A DNA stretch of 64,000 nt from Akkermansiaceae bacterium (lineage in GTDB: Bacteria; Verrucomicrobiota; Verrucomicrobiia; Verrucomicrobiales; DEV007): NCBI GenBank assembly GCA_024233085.1, contig JACKQC010000009.1:1-64000 (forward strand). The letters run 5' to 3'. How positions within the stretch are numbered: the stretch's first letter is position 1; each line of letters starts with the position of its first letter. Position numbers and translations under genes: made by a program. Below are positions 53,077-62,210 of this stretch, piece by piece. Under the pieces are notes generated by a model, which saw only the letters and a program-made list of their open reading frames with translations, was not told the DNA's origin and ran no database searches.

Positions 53077-53196
53077 GGTCGGGTTCGTCCGGTGATCGGG
53101 TTCGTTCGGTAAATCGGGTTCGTTCGGTGATCGGGTTCGTCCGGGGATCGGGTTTGTCCGGGGATCGGGTTTGTCCGGGGATCGGGTTTGTCCGGG
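53077..53196. repeat. 17-bp tandem repeat, seven units
   Basis: Seven head-to-tail units of GATCGGGTTYGTYCGGG/T, the third with one extra base. It begins eight bases after the right hairpin unit. Seventeen is not a multiple of three and no gene spans it, so it is a noncoding minisatellite. It makes up part of the 418-base gap upstream of the transposase gene. Confidence 0.9.
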
Positions 53197-53271
53197 GAGG
53201 TTTCGAGCCTTTTCTGAACAGATTCGGTATTGGCATCAATCGGGCGACGAAATACCGCTGGAAATGGCGAC

Positions 53272-53306
53272 TCAACCCTGTCATGTCGACGACCTGACAG
53301 GGTTGA
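53272..53306. repeat. Dispersed nested palindrome, copy 6
   Basis: Perfect 12-bp arms TCAACCCTGTCA (53272-53283) and TGACAGGGTTGA (53295-53306) surround TGTCGACGACC. It lies between the tandem repeats and the 3' end of the pentaheme gene. Confidence 0.9.
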
Positions 53307-53383
53307 ATGTGCCGCCTGGATTGCCGCTTGCATCGTCGAGATTCGTCCAGCCACCTGGGAAGCGGCGAATTGTCGGGCGATAG

Positions 53384-56107
53384 TCACCATTGGTAGTCGA
53401 TTTCAATGACAGTTTCTCCTGCGGGCAAGGTCAGGGGCAGGAGCAGCTCTCCGGGATCGCCTTCCCGAATCTGGGCTTTCACTCCGTTTCCAAGCCGAAT
53501 GGTCAGCCGATCGATCTTCCATCCACCACTCGCTTTTTCGATTTGCCTTCCCGAGGCGACGCGGAAGAAGAAGGGTTCGGCTGATGAGGTGGTGGAGAAG
53601 GTCAAGGTGCGATGGAAAAACGCGTTCCCTTGCCCGTCCAGGCGGTCTTCGAACTTGTCGGAGAGGTTCACCTCGCCGTAGCGATATCGGAAGGCGGGCC
53701 GTTTGGACCGGTCCAATTCATAACCGAGATACTGATAACCGTGATCCTGAGGGAAGGCATGGTCGGTTTTCCCCTTGTAAGGCCAATCCTCGTCCATGGA
53801 GCCCAGGCGATGGAAGGGAATGCCGGGGGGGAATTCGATCCGGTCACTGCCGCGCGGGCTGAAGGAGCCGTTGTCGATGTTGGCAAATTCGCCTTTCCAG
53901 AGCAACCGCAGCGCCATCTCCTCGGTGTCAAAAGCGAGGCTGATCCTCTCAGGGTAGCCTACCCCGATGCCCCGAAAGCCGGCGTTTGAACCGCGGCCCC
54001 GGCACATCACGGTTTCGTCGGCGACTCTCAGTTCGTTGGCTTGGCGTGACAGGCCGACGGGCGGCCTGGCGCGGCGACCATCTTCCAGGTAGGTCCAAAG
54101 CGCCTCGATCTGCCGTCCGGGATCCCCACCGAGCAGTTCTTTCCGCATCGATTGCCCTCCGGGCCAGTAGCTGGGCATGATCACCGTCGGGTGAAACCGT
54201 TGAGGTTCCCTCAGGTAGAGGTGAAACCAGTTCTTCTTCAGGCGCCGGGTGACATCGACCAGATCGAGGGCGCCGGCGCCAGCGGATTTCTGGCCATTGT
54301 AATCGTGGCAGGCGATGCAACTGAAACCCTCGACTCCCATCATCGAATAGCCGGCCTCTTTGGATTCCTGGATGTCGACGGTCTTCGGGATGGCCGCCGC
54401 CTCCAGCCTGTCGACGCGGTCGAACCGATCCACCAGGTGACCGACATTGGCTTCCCCGAACTGCGGCATTCGGGTGTTCAAGTAGGAGCGTTGCCTGCCC
54501 CCGCGGAACAGCACTTCAGCCATCCATCCCGTCGTCAACTTGGCCCCGACTTGGGTCAATGGAGGCGGAATCCGTCCTTGGTTCCCGAGCGCCTCCCGTG
54601 TGCCCGTAAAATAGGCATCCCGCGACGGATCGATGCCGCCGAGCCCCTTGCGTTCGTGGCACGAGAGGCAATTGAAGGCGACCAGGGAACTGTCGATCGC
54701 CTGTGCGTCGGTGATCATCTCGGTTTCGACGACGGGAAGCGCTGTCCGGATCAGATCCCGCTGCCTGGCACTCAGGTCGAAGCGCGGCACTACCGGTCCG
54801 GGTGATTCTTCGAGGCATCCCTTTGCCGGATCGAGTTTGGCCAAGGCGGGGAAAATTGACTCGGGCGGCGCCTTTTCCCTCAGGTCGTCATGACAACGGG
54901 CACAGTTTAGTCGTTTGACAAGATCCTGACCCCGGGCCGCGAGATCCGGGCGCGGTGAAAGCGGTTGGAAAGCCGGGATCGGCTCTTCCGAGATGGACAG
55001 CCTTGCCGATGGAATTGTATCCCGGGGAAATCCTGGCCCCTCCATTTCGAAACGGAGCCGGGGTTCCCTGCCGGTGTGGAAGTAGGTGAGTTCGATTGGG
55101 TTCCAGCCGGCGTGAAGTGTGGCAGTGCCCTGCAGTTTCTTCGGTCCGCGGCGATTGCTGGGCGCCTCGTCAATTACCGCGGCACGGTTGAGACGCAGGC
55201 TGCCTCCATTCATTTCCAGGTAAAAAGTATAATTCCCCGGTGCGTCGAGATGCAGGTGGCCTTCCCACCGAATGGCGGTGTGTTGGGGGACCTTGCCGCC
55301 TGCGGCGAACGGCTCCAGCGAGAAGTCATCGACTTGTCCGGCCCGCTCCCGTTCCACGTCACCCTCCAGTCCCTCCCAGACTTTTCCGCGCCACAACGTG
55401 TAGGTCAGGTGACCGGGAACCTTCGTCCCACGCAAGAGGTAGTGAGCGATTCGTTCCACCTCCGGCCTGGCCAGCCCGAGGTCCGGCATCCGCCCGGAGG
55501 GGCGCGTCTCATGGGGCCTCTGGAGAAATGCCACCAAGGTCCGGATCGAATATTTCCCTTCAAGGTCCCCGAGGGGAACCGATGATTCTCTCAAGGTTTC
55601 CTTTCCCTCCGGATCGCGAGGAGAGTGGCAGGCGACGCAACCGACGGAGTGAAACAACGCCTCACCGCGCTCCGCCGCCACGGCGTCGGGCGCCTGGAGG
55701 GAAAAGGCGTTTGAACCTTGATCCAAGGAAATCAGGTAGTGGGTGATCGCTTCGGCCGCCGCGGTCCGATCTTCCCCCTTGAGACCATCGAGCAGATCGG
55801 GCATCAGGGTTCCGGGCTTGGCGGCATGCGGGTCGGCCAGGAAGTTTCGCAGAAAACCGGGTTGGACCCGCGCTCCCACGCCCGCCAGGCGTGGGGCTTT
55901 GCGGGAACCGCTGGCGAGGTCGGCCGAGGCCGATTCGTGGCAGGCCACACAGTTCAGTTCCTGGATCAGGATTCTTCCCGCCAGTTGGTTGTCGATCTGG
56001 CTACGCTCCAGGGAGGGGAGACGAATCTGCGCGTCCGCGAATGGCGCCATCTCGAAGGCCAAGGCAGCCACGGCGGCAAGGAGGACGCTGGAGCGGTGTC
56101 TCGACAT
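53384..56107 (-). CDS. Secreted pentaheme-type cytochrome with PA14-like domain
   Basis: A 907-residue protein with a signal peptide (about 1-27). Five CxxCH motifs are present: CVACH (about 53), CVACH (about 157), CARCH (about 405), CLSCH (about 485) and CIACH (about 625). A PA14-like beta-sandwich (about 255-370: IRWEGHLHLDAPGNYTFYLEMNG) sits between the second and third. The C-terminal 200 residues form a beta-rich domain without a recognised name. It probably passes electrons from polysaccharide-oxidising partners. ATG 56107 (MSRHRSS) gives a proper signal peptide. Confidence 0.85.
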   Translation of the reverse strand: MSRHRSSVLLAAVAALAFEMAPFADAQIRLPSLERSQIDNQLAGRILIQELNCVACHESASADLASGSRKAPRLAGVGARVQPGFLRNFLADPHAAKPGTLMPDLLDGLKGEDRTAAAEAITHYLISLDQGSNAFSLQAPDAVAAERGEALFHSVGCVACHSPRDPEGKETLRESSVPLGDLEGKYSIRTLVAFLQRPHETRPSGRMPDLGLARPEVERIAHYLLRGTKVPGHLTYTLWRGKVWEGLEGDVERERAGQVDDFSLEPFAAGGKVPQHTAIRWEGHLHLDAPGNYTFYLEMNGGSLRLNRAAVIDEAPSNRRGPKKLQGTATLHAGWNPIELTYFHTGREPRLRFEMEGPGFPRDTIPSARLSISEEPIPAFQPLSPRPDLAARGQDLVKRLNCARCHDDLREKAPPESIFPALAKLDPAKGCLEESPGPVVPRFDLSARQRDLIRTALPVVETEMITDAQAIDSSLVAFNCLSCHERKGLGGIDPSRDAYFTGTREALGNQGRIPPPLTQVGAKLTTGWMAEVLFRGGRQRSYLNTRMPQFGEANVGHLVDRFDRVDRLEAAAIPKTVDIQESKEAGYSMMGVEGFSCIACHDYNGQKSAGAGALDLVDVTRRLKKNWFHLYLREPQRFHPTVIMPSYWPGGQSMRKELLGGDPGRQIEALWTYLEDGRRARPPVGLSRQANELRVADETVMCRGRGSNAGFRGIGVGYPERISLAFDTEEMALRLLWKGEFANIDNGSFSPRGSDRIEFPPGIPFHRLGSMDEDWPYKGKTDHAFPQDHGYQYLGYELDRSKRPAFRYRYGEVNLSDKFEDRLDGQGNAFFHRTLTFSTTSSAEPFFFRVASGRQIEKASGGWKIDRLTIRLGNGVKAQIREGDPGELLLPLTLPAGETVIEIDYQW

Positions 56108-56137
56108 GGGGAGAGGGGATAGCAACGAGGATTGGCC

Positions 56138-58558
56138 TTATCTCGGAGAGTCCAGGGATCGCAGGGACGGTGGAGTCGGATCCGATCGAATCGCGTCCAT
56201 CGTTTTCCTAACCAGATCGATTTCAGTCCGCAGGCTTTTCGCTTCGGGATGCGCTCCGAGTTGTTTTTCGAGTTCCTCGAGACGGGGAAGGAGAGGTTTG
56301 GCGGCGGCGCCATAGAGTTGGAGGGCTTCGAGACTCTTCTTGATCCGGTTTGCCTTGCCCCAACGGTCGATCTCCATGGTGTCCAGACAAAGCGTCATTC
56401 CCTCCTCGATCCGGTGCCTGGCGAGCACTTCGAGGCCGCTCAGGCGAATGCCGTCGGCGAACATGATGCCGCTGGGGGCCGGGTCGATCACCGCCTGGCG
56501 AATCGAGGGCAGCAGCGGCTCGATTTCTTCGTAGGTAAGCTGCCGGTAAACGGATCCAATGACACCACGGGCCCGGCCATCCTCATTCCGGAGTCCGGCG
56601 CGAACGGCGGCGAAAAGCGCCTCCCGGTCGACACCCTCGAGGGAACGTTTCAACAACCCGTCTCGGCGATCGAACAAGGCGAAGCAAAGGTAACGCTGTT
56701 GCATGCCACGCGGGTCGGCATCCGAAGCGCCTGTCGCCAGCAGCGCGAGAAGTTCCGGGACGGCGGGCATCGCCGCGTCTCCGATGCTCGCCAGCGCGTC
56801 CGCCGCCTTGATCCTCAACCAGAGGTCCTCCGCTTGGAGAGTTTTTCTCAGGGACGGAACCGCGGGGGCTCCGCGAGGGCCGAGCGCGGCAAAGGCCTGG
56901 CAGGCACCGAGACGCGAAAACAGGTCACCCTTTTCGAGCATCTCGATGAGGCGGGCCGAGACATCGCCCTTGCGTTCCGCGAGGGAAAGGCCGGATCGCT
57001 CCCTAACGACGGGCGACCAGCTCGCCAAGCCGGCGAAGAGCTGTTCTTCCGTCCGATTGGCATAACTGGAGTGCTTTAGCCGGGGACTCCAGCCTTGCCC
57101 ATCCTCGATCAGGTTCGCGGCGACGGCGGGATCGACCGGAGCGACGATGCTGGGCTTCCTCCCCGCGAGGAGTATCTTGCCCAGTGGTTGGGCATAGGCA
57201 AGAAGGTAGGCGCCGGTGGCGTCCCAGCCGCCGTATTTGTCGGGTTTCGCCTCCGGCGCTCCCTGGTGAAGGAAGGAACCGTCCCAACGCCGCGCCAGAT
57301 CGTAGTACCAGCCGTATTCCTTCATCCACGCACCGCTCGCATGGGGACCGGACAGCGCCACTCCGGGCATGGCCCAGAGCAGGTTGAAGAAATTCCCCGT
57401 GTGTCCGGTGTCCCGTTCCGCGCCGTATGAGGCCACGCTCATTCGGGAAAAGAATGAGGCCGCCTCGACGTCGTCGACGAGATGGAACATCAACGCGGCA
57501 ATCCCGTTCTTGCCGTTGTCATCGTGGGTCTGGATCCAGGGATGATGATCGCCGTAGGGCACGCTTCCTTTCCCCGCATAGAAACGGAGCATTCGCAGGC
57601 TCTTGGCGATGGCTTCGTCCAATTCGGAATTCCGGATCCCCGCGTCGCGGGCGAGGATCAGGGAAACGGTCAAGGGCAGGCCGGGGGCGTTCATCATGCC
57701 GTAACCACCGAGACGGCCGTCGCTCCCGCTCGGGACGAATCGATGCCCCCAGGAACCCACCGCGCTTTGGCCATGGACGATTTCCATGGTGATCCGTTCC
57801 ATGTCCGGAAGGAAAGCCCGGTCTCCGGTGGCCAGGGTGTATTCGGCAAGGAGGAGGTTGACCGGTCCGTAAAGCCACGAATGGAGAGTTTTGCGCTCCG
57901 GGTCCGAGAACTTCGCGGCCTTCTCGACCTGGCGGCGCACCAAGGGGAGATACTCTTCCCGGCCGCTGGCCAGCAGGGCTAGCGCATTGAGCGAGCGGGT
58001 GATTTCGTTTCCCGCGTCGGGTTTGGCTTTCAGGTTCCGCGCGAGGGCTTCGCAGCCCTGTTCCAGAATGCGTTGAGACTTGGGACAGTCGAAAGGGGCT
58101 GTCGGGCTGTAACGGCCGAGCACTGGAAGTCGCACCACGATCTCCTCGGTGTTTCCGTTCCGCCATCGAAGCAGTCGGAGCGCCCCTTCGTTCACCTCGG
58201 CCTCGCCGATCGCCTTGCCCAGTTCCGTGCGTGGATCATAGCTGAATGGGACACCCACGACGCCGAGGATCACATCCCCCTTCTCAAGGGAGCCGTCGGC
58301 GGGCGACCCTTTTTCCACCTGGGTGACGAAGACTTGCCGAGCCTCCGTCGTTTCCAGCTTGTTGGTGTAAATCCATCCGCGGGCACCCGTCGGACCGAGG
58401 TTCCAGTCGTGGGTTGCTCCTTCGGGGATGGGCTCGCCCCGGGTGAAATCGGGATTAGCCATTTCGCCTTTGGGTCCCGCCGCCGGGGAGGAGATAGCGA
58501 AACCAAGGAAGGCCGCGGCAAGAGCGGCACTCGACCGGAGTAAGGGCTTCGATCTCAT
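56138..58558 (-). CDS. DUF6288-like secreted protein: PDZ, alpha/alpha barrel and HEAT repeats
   Basis: An 806-residue exported protein. Signal peptide about 1-27; a PDZ-like domain about 55-145 (VTQVEKGSPADGSLEKGDVILGV); an alpha/alpha-toroid region about 175-480 with GSWGHRF, YGDHHPWIQTHDDNGKNGIAAL and WDGSFLHQGAPEAKPDKYGGWDATGAYLLAYA; and HEAT repeats about 530-700. This order matches DUF6288 proteins of PVC bacteria, which may be glycan lyases or hydrolases. Start ATG 58558 overlaps the stop of the upstream esterase gene by four bases. Confidence 0.78.
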   Translation of the reverse strand: MRSKPLLRSSAALAAAFLGFAISSPAAGPKGEMANPDFTRGEPIPEGATHDWNLGPTGARGWIYTNKLETTEARQVFVTQVEKGSPADGSLEKGDVILGVVGVPFSYDPRTELGKAIGEAEVNEGALRLLRWRNGNTEEIVVRLPVLGRYSPTAPFDCPKSQRILEQGCEALARNLKAKPDAGNEITRSLNALALLASGREEYLPLVRRQVEKAAKFSDPERKTLHSWLYGPVNLLLAEYTLATGDRAFLPDMERITMEIVHGQSAVGSWGHRFVPSGSDGRLGGYGMMNAPGLPLTVSLILARDAGIRNSELDEAIAKSLRMLRFYAGKGSVPYGDHHPWIQTHDDNGKNGIAALMFHLVDDVEAASFFSRMSVASYGAERDTGHTGNFFNLLWAMPGVALSGPHASGAWMKEYGWYYDLARRWDGSFLHQGAPEAKPDKYGGWDATGAYLLAYAQPLGKILLAGRKPSIVAPVDPAVAANLIEDGQGWSPRLKHSSYANRTEEQLFAGLASWSPVVRERSGLSLAERKGDVSARLIEMLEKGDLFSRLGACQAFAALGPRGAPAVPSLRKTLQAEDLWLRIKAADALASIGDAAMPAVPELLALLATGASDADPRGMQQRYLCFALFDRRDGLLKRSLEGVDREALFAAVRAGLRNEDGRARGVIGSVYRQLTYEEIEPLLPSIRQAVIDPAPSGIMFADGIRLSGLEVLARHRIEEGMTLCLDTMEIDRWGKANRIKKSLEALQLYGAAAKPLLPRLEELEKQLGAHPEAKSLRTEIDLVRKTMDAIRSDPTPPSLRSLDSPR

Positions 58559-59772
58559 GGATTCGTTGGCTTGAGACCCTTGAGATTCCCCATCGCCTCG
58601 GCAAAGCCCTTGCCGATCCCGGCCATGATCTTGGCAGACCCGAGGTAGTGGTACTCCTGATTGGAGACGCCCTTTTCGAGGATCTCCCGCTCGTGTTCGG
58701 TGAGGCCTTCGGCGCGCAAGGTTTCGAAAATCGCCCGCTCTTCGGCGGGTTTCAGTTTGCCCTCGTTGGCGCGCTTTTTGGCTTCCTGTTTGAGGGCGTT
58801 TTCCTTCCCTCTCAACAGGGTCAACTCGGCGTCCCAATACTGTTCGGTCAGGACGGCCGCCACGTTCCCTTTGAATTCGGGCAGTTGGGCCGGAGCCGCC
58901 ATGGCCGAGCGGAAGTTCTGGTGGGTGGCCTTGTAACGCTGCTGGTCGGGGCCATACGCCGCGACCGGACCTCCCACCCCGAGCACGCCGATGACGAAGG
59001 GCAATTTCGGCGTCCCCAGATCCTGGCGCACGTCGCGGATGAAGTCGGCCATCACTTCGCTGTAGGCGTCATAGCCGCCGGGCTTGTCGCGGTCGGGATA
59101 GGATCCCTGGTCAACCATGTCGTTCCAGCCCTGGAACCACACAAAGCCGGCCAGCTCATGTCCCCGGGCGGGATCGTAGTCCGGAACCACGCGCTTGAGG
59201 TCGGCCAGGACGGATTTCACGTGATCCATCATGAGCCGGTAGTAATGGCCCGTGGCCTCGGCTTTCTCCGCCTTGATCGCCGCGAGATCCTTGCCCTGCT
59301 TCGCGAAAGTCTCGAGCTGCTTCTCGTTGAATTCATAGGCTCCGGCGCTGGGCGGCCGGAAGTCGGTGTTCAGGCTTTTCCCGCCCCAGGAGGTCTTGAT
59401 GAGGAGGACCGGCGCGTCGGTGAATTTCTGGATCGTGATCCCGAACGTGAACTCCGGGCCAATCTTCGGACCGCCCGCGCTGGCACCGAAGCCGGCGGTG
59501 AGTTTCCCGGTCTGCTCCGAGTCGGCGCAGCCGATCGATGAAATCCAGACGTCCTCCAACACCTTCGGCGTGCCATCCGGATTCTGCATTTCGGACAGCA
59601 TGGGAGCGGTTTTCGGATCCATTCCGATGTGCTCGAAGGTGCGGACCTGGGCGTGTCCCTGCATATTCGACTGCCCGGCGAGAATGTAGACTTGGAGCGG
59701 TTTCCGGTCCGCCGCCGAGGCGAAGGAGGCGAGAAGGCTGGAGAAGAGAATGATTCGGATTGGAAGTTTCAT
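58555..59772 (-). CDS. Secreted SGNH/sialate O-acetylesterase-type esterase
   Basis: A 405-residue exported esterase of the carbohydrate-esterase type. Signal peptide about 1-20; block I GQSNMQG (Ser about 34), an oxyanion region KTSWGGKSLN, the Gly/Asn block GFVWFQGWNDM and a C-terminal YHYLGSAKIM with the His. It would remove acetyl groups from polysaccharide chains before degradation. A region rich in Lys/Glu helices (about 315-370) is an insertion. It is the first gene of the minus-strand cluster and overlaps the DUF6288-like gene by four bases. Confidence 0.88.
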   Translation of the reverse strand: MKLPIRIILFSSLLASFASAADRKPLQVYILAGQSNMQGHAQVRTFEHIGMDPKTAPMLSEMQNPDGTPKVLEDVWISSIGCADSEQTGKLTAGFGASAGGPKIGPEFTFGITIQKFTDAPVLLIKTSWGGKSLNTDFRPPSAGAYEFNEKQLETFAKQGKDLAAIKAEKAEATGHYYRLMMDHVKSVLADLKRVVPDYDPARGHELAGFVWFQGWNDMVDQGSYPDRDKPGGYDAYSEVMADFIRDVRQDLGTPKLPFVIGVLGVGGPVAAYGPDQQRYKATHQNFRSAMAAPAQLPEFKGNVAAVLTEQYWDAELTLLRGKENALKQEAKKRANEGKLKPAEERAIFETLRAEGLTEHEREILEKGVSNQEYHYLGSAKIMAGIGKGFAEAMGNLKGLKPTNP

Positions 59773-59855
59773 TTTGGATAGATTGGCGATGCCTGCCACG
59801 GGTATAAGCGGGCGCCGGGCGATTGTCCATCCCGCGGAGTGAGGCGAAATCCGCC

Positions 59856-59897
59856 GACCCAACAGGGTTGGGTCGTTGACCTAACCCTGTTGAGTCA
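59856..59897. repeat. Dispersed nested palindrome, copy 7
   Basis: CAACAGGGTT (59860-59869) and AACCCTGTTG (59883-59892) flank GGGTCGTTGACCT. It begins at the stop codon of the response regulator gene and may act as its transcription end, although no T-run follows. Confidence 0.9.
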
Positions 59898-60581
59898 GCG
59901 GAAACGGTAACCCACCCCGCGAACGGTCTCGACGATGGCGGGCTCGGCCGGATCGTCGCCGATCTTTTTCCGCAGCTTGGCGATGTGCTGGTCGAGAGTG
60001 CGGGACTCGGGGTAGTAATCGAGGCCCCAGCAGCGGTCGAGCAGGTCGTCGCGATGCACGGCCTCGCCGCGGCGCTCGTGGAGCAGGGCGAGGATCGCAA
60101 CCTCGCGGGGTGTCAGTTCAATCTCGACGCCTTTCCGTTCCGCGCGCAGCTCTTTGGGAAACACGGTCAGCGTTCCCATCGCGAACGATTCGCGCGGGCG
60201 GGAGGCCTTGGCGGATGAACCGGAAGCACGACGGAGGGCCGACCGGACCCGCGCGAGCAATTCGTGACGGCCGAAGGGCTTGCGGACAAAGTCGTCGGCG
60301 CCGAGTTCCAAGCCAACCACCACATCGATTTCCTCGTTTTTTGCCGACAGAAAGACGACGGGCACGCTCTCGTTTTCGGCGCGAATTTTTCGGCAGACTT
60401 CGTAGCCGTCGAGACCGGGCATCATGATGTCGAGGCACACCAGATCGAAGGGTTCGCGGCGCCACCGTTCCAGCGCCTCGCACCCGTCGGCGGCGAGCAC
60501 GGTGGCAAAGCCCTCGCCGTTCAGGCAGGCGGCGACCGCTTCTCGAGTCACAGGATCGTCTTCGGCGATGAGAATGGTCAT
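59895..60581 (-). CDS. OmpR-family response regulator
   Basis: A 228-residue two-component regulator. The receiver domain has the acidic pair IAEDDP, phospho-acceptor Asp51 (LVCLDIMMPG), VVFLSA and FVRKPFG. The C-terminal winged helix (about 130-225) includes ELTPREVAILALLHER and the terminal VETVRGVGYRFR. It overlaps the histidine kinase gene by four bases. Target genes unknown; the adjacent minus-strand catabolic cluster is a candidate. Confidence 0.93.
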   Translation of the reverse strand: MTILIAEDDPVTREAVAACLNGEGFATVLAADGCEALERWRREPFDLVCLDIMMPGLDGYEVCRKIRAENESVPVVFLSAKNEEIDVVVGLELGADDFVRKPFGRHELLARVRSALRRASGSSAKASRPRESFAMGTLTVFPKELRAERKGVEIELTPREVAILALLHERRGEAVHRDDLLDRCWGLDYYPESRTLDQHIAKLRKKIGDDPAEPAIVETVRGVGYRFR

Positions 60582-62176
60582 GAGGCGCGAGTCTCGGGGA
60601 AGTCGATCACGTTTTCCGTGTCGTTGACGGCATCCAACGGCAGCCGCAATTCAAAACAGGCGCCGGACTCGCCGCTAACCGGCGAAACCAACCGCAAGGT
60701 CCCGCCCATCCGCTCGGCGAGGTCGCGGGCGATGGCGAGCCCGAGCCCGGTGCCGCTGGAACCCTCGGAGGGCCGATCGTCGAGCCGACGGAATGGCAGA
60801 AAGATTCGCTCGCACTCGCCGCGAGGAATCCCCGGGCCGTGATCGCTGACGCGCACCATGGCCTCGCTTCCTTCGATGCTCGCCTCGATGCGGGCGACAC
60901 CTCCCGACGCGGCGTATTTCTCGACATTGGAGAGCAAGTTGCCCAGGATTTGCGTCAGGGCGTCGGCGTCCGCGGTCGCGGCGATCGTTTCCGGCCCCTC
61001 CATGGATAGGGAAAGTCCGCGCCGCTCAAAGGATGGCCGGAATTGCTCGGCGATGTCGGAGATCAAGGGCCGCAGCGCGACGGGACCGGTCTCCAGTTCG
61101 ATCGCGTCGCGTTCGCTCCGGGAAAAGGTGAGGACATTGTCGATGAGACGGGAGAGTCGCCGCGTCTCCTCGGCCACCATGCCGAGTCGCCGGCGGCCGG
61201 CGGCGTCGGCCCCATCGGCGGCGAGGTCGGTGTTGAGCAGGATGTTGGTCAGGGGCGACTTCAGCTCGTGCGAGACGCGGTTGACGAAGGAGACGCGTTG
61301 TTCGGCGACGCGCAGGGCTCGGTTCAGATAGAGGGTGCCCGCCCCGGCCGCGATCAGGACGAACATCGCGAGCAAACTGGCGCCCGTCAGGAGCCCGCGG
61401 TCGTATTCCACGATCCGCCGCCGGGGATCCCAGGAGCGGATCTGCCAGTCGCCGAAACGAAACCGGAGTTGCATGGCCACATCGGCGGCGCGGTCGGGCA
61501 CGACTCCGGCGGATGCCGCCAGGCGACCATCGATCGCCACGGCGTCGCCTCCTTCTTTTTGGGCATTCGCCGTCAAGGCTTCTTCCATCCAGGACGCGAG
61601 CCACGCCTCGACCGAGGCGGCGGCGGCGGCGCGGTCGATCAGCAGCAGCGTGGTGCGGGAATCCGAAACATTGCAGAAATAGAACAGAGTCCCATCCGGC
61701 GCATCCACCCAGCCTCGGGCGTGGGTGACGCCTCCCCCGAAAGCCTCGCGGCCGGAAAACTCGACGGCGCGTCGTCGCCCCAGCGGCAGATGGTCGGGGT
61801 CGAAGACGGGAAGCGGCACCTCGGCGTCGTCCTCTGCCACGTCACCCGCCAGCAGGTGGACATCGACTTTGCCGGCGAGATTCAGAGTCGAGAACTGCCG
61901 GACACCCACCACGGCATCGACCGCATCGCTAAGGGTGAAGCGGTCGTTGAGGTCCGAGCGGCACAGGGACTCGAGTTTCTCTTCATACTCGGCTTCGAGG
62001 GTGTCGAGCTTTTCCTGCAACTGTCGGCCAACGATCCCCAGGCTGCCGCGGTCGAGTTCGATTCGTTCGAAGCGCTCCCGTTTTGCCAGCGACACGCCAC
62101 CCCAGGCGATCGCCGCCGCGACAAGGGCCGCGACGGCGAACAACAGAACCGGGGGACGCGGAAGGAGTTGGCGCAT
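60578..62176 (-). CDS. Membrane sensor histidine kinase
   Basis: A 532-residue kinase. Two transmembrane helices (about 7-27 and 258-282) enclose a periplasmic sensor domain of about 230 residues without a recognised name. The H-box is FVNRVSHELKSPLTN, followed by the N-box LLSNVEKYA and the ATP lid DHGPGIPRGE and GTGLGLAIARDLAE. Start ATG 62176 (MRQLLPRPP) chosen; an in-frame ATG six codons upstream exists. It pairs with the response regulator gene that follows. Confidence 0.9.
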   Translation of the reverse strand: MRQLLPRPPVLLFAVAALVAAAIAWGGVSLAKRERFERIELDRGSLGIVGRQLQEKLDTLEAEYEEKLESLCRSDLNDRFTLSDAVDAVVGVRQFSTLNLAGKVDVHLLAGDVAEDDAEVPLPVFDPDHLPLGRRRAVEFSGREAFGGGVTHARGWVDAPDGTLFYFCNVSDSRTTLLLIDRAAAAASVEAWLASWMEEALTANAQKEGGDAVAIDGRLAASAGVVPDRAADVAMQLRFRFGDWQIRSWDPRRRIVEYDRGLLTGASLLAMFVLIAAGAGTLYLNRALRVAEQRVSFVNRVSHELKSPLTNILLNTDLAADGADAAGRRRLGMVAEETRRLSRLIDNVLTFSRSERDAIELETGPVALRPLISDIAEQFRPSFERRGLSLSMEGPETIAATADADALTQILGNLLSNVEKYAASGGVARIEASIEGSEAMVRVSDHGPGIPRGECERIFLPFRRLDDRPSEGSSGTGLGLAIARDLAERMGGTLRLVSPVSGESGACFELRLPLDAVNDTENVIDFPETRAS

Positions 62177-62210
62177 TGGCGGGCAGTCTCTCACAATTCA
62201 CGGCACCGCA

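Noticed and set aside
53077..53196. CRISPR-like array
   Set aside because: Units are adjacent with no spacers, so this is a tandem minisatellite.
58810..58828. CTCAACAGGGTCAACTC inside the esterase gene
   Set aside because: Resembles one palindrome arm, but there is no second arm and the residues fit the normal coding sequence of the family.
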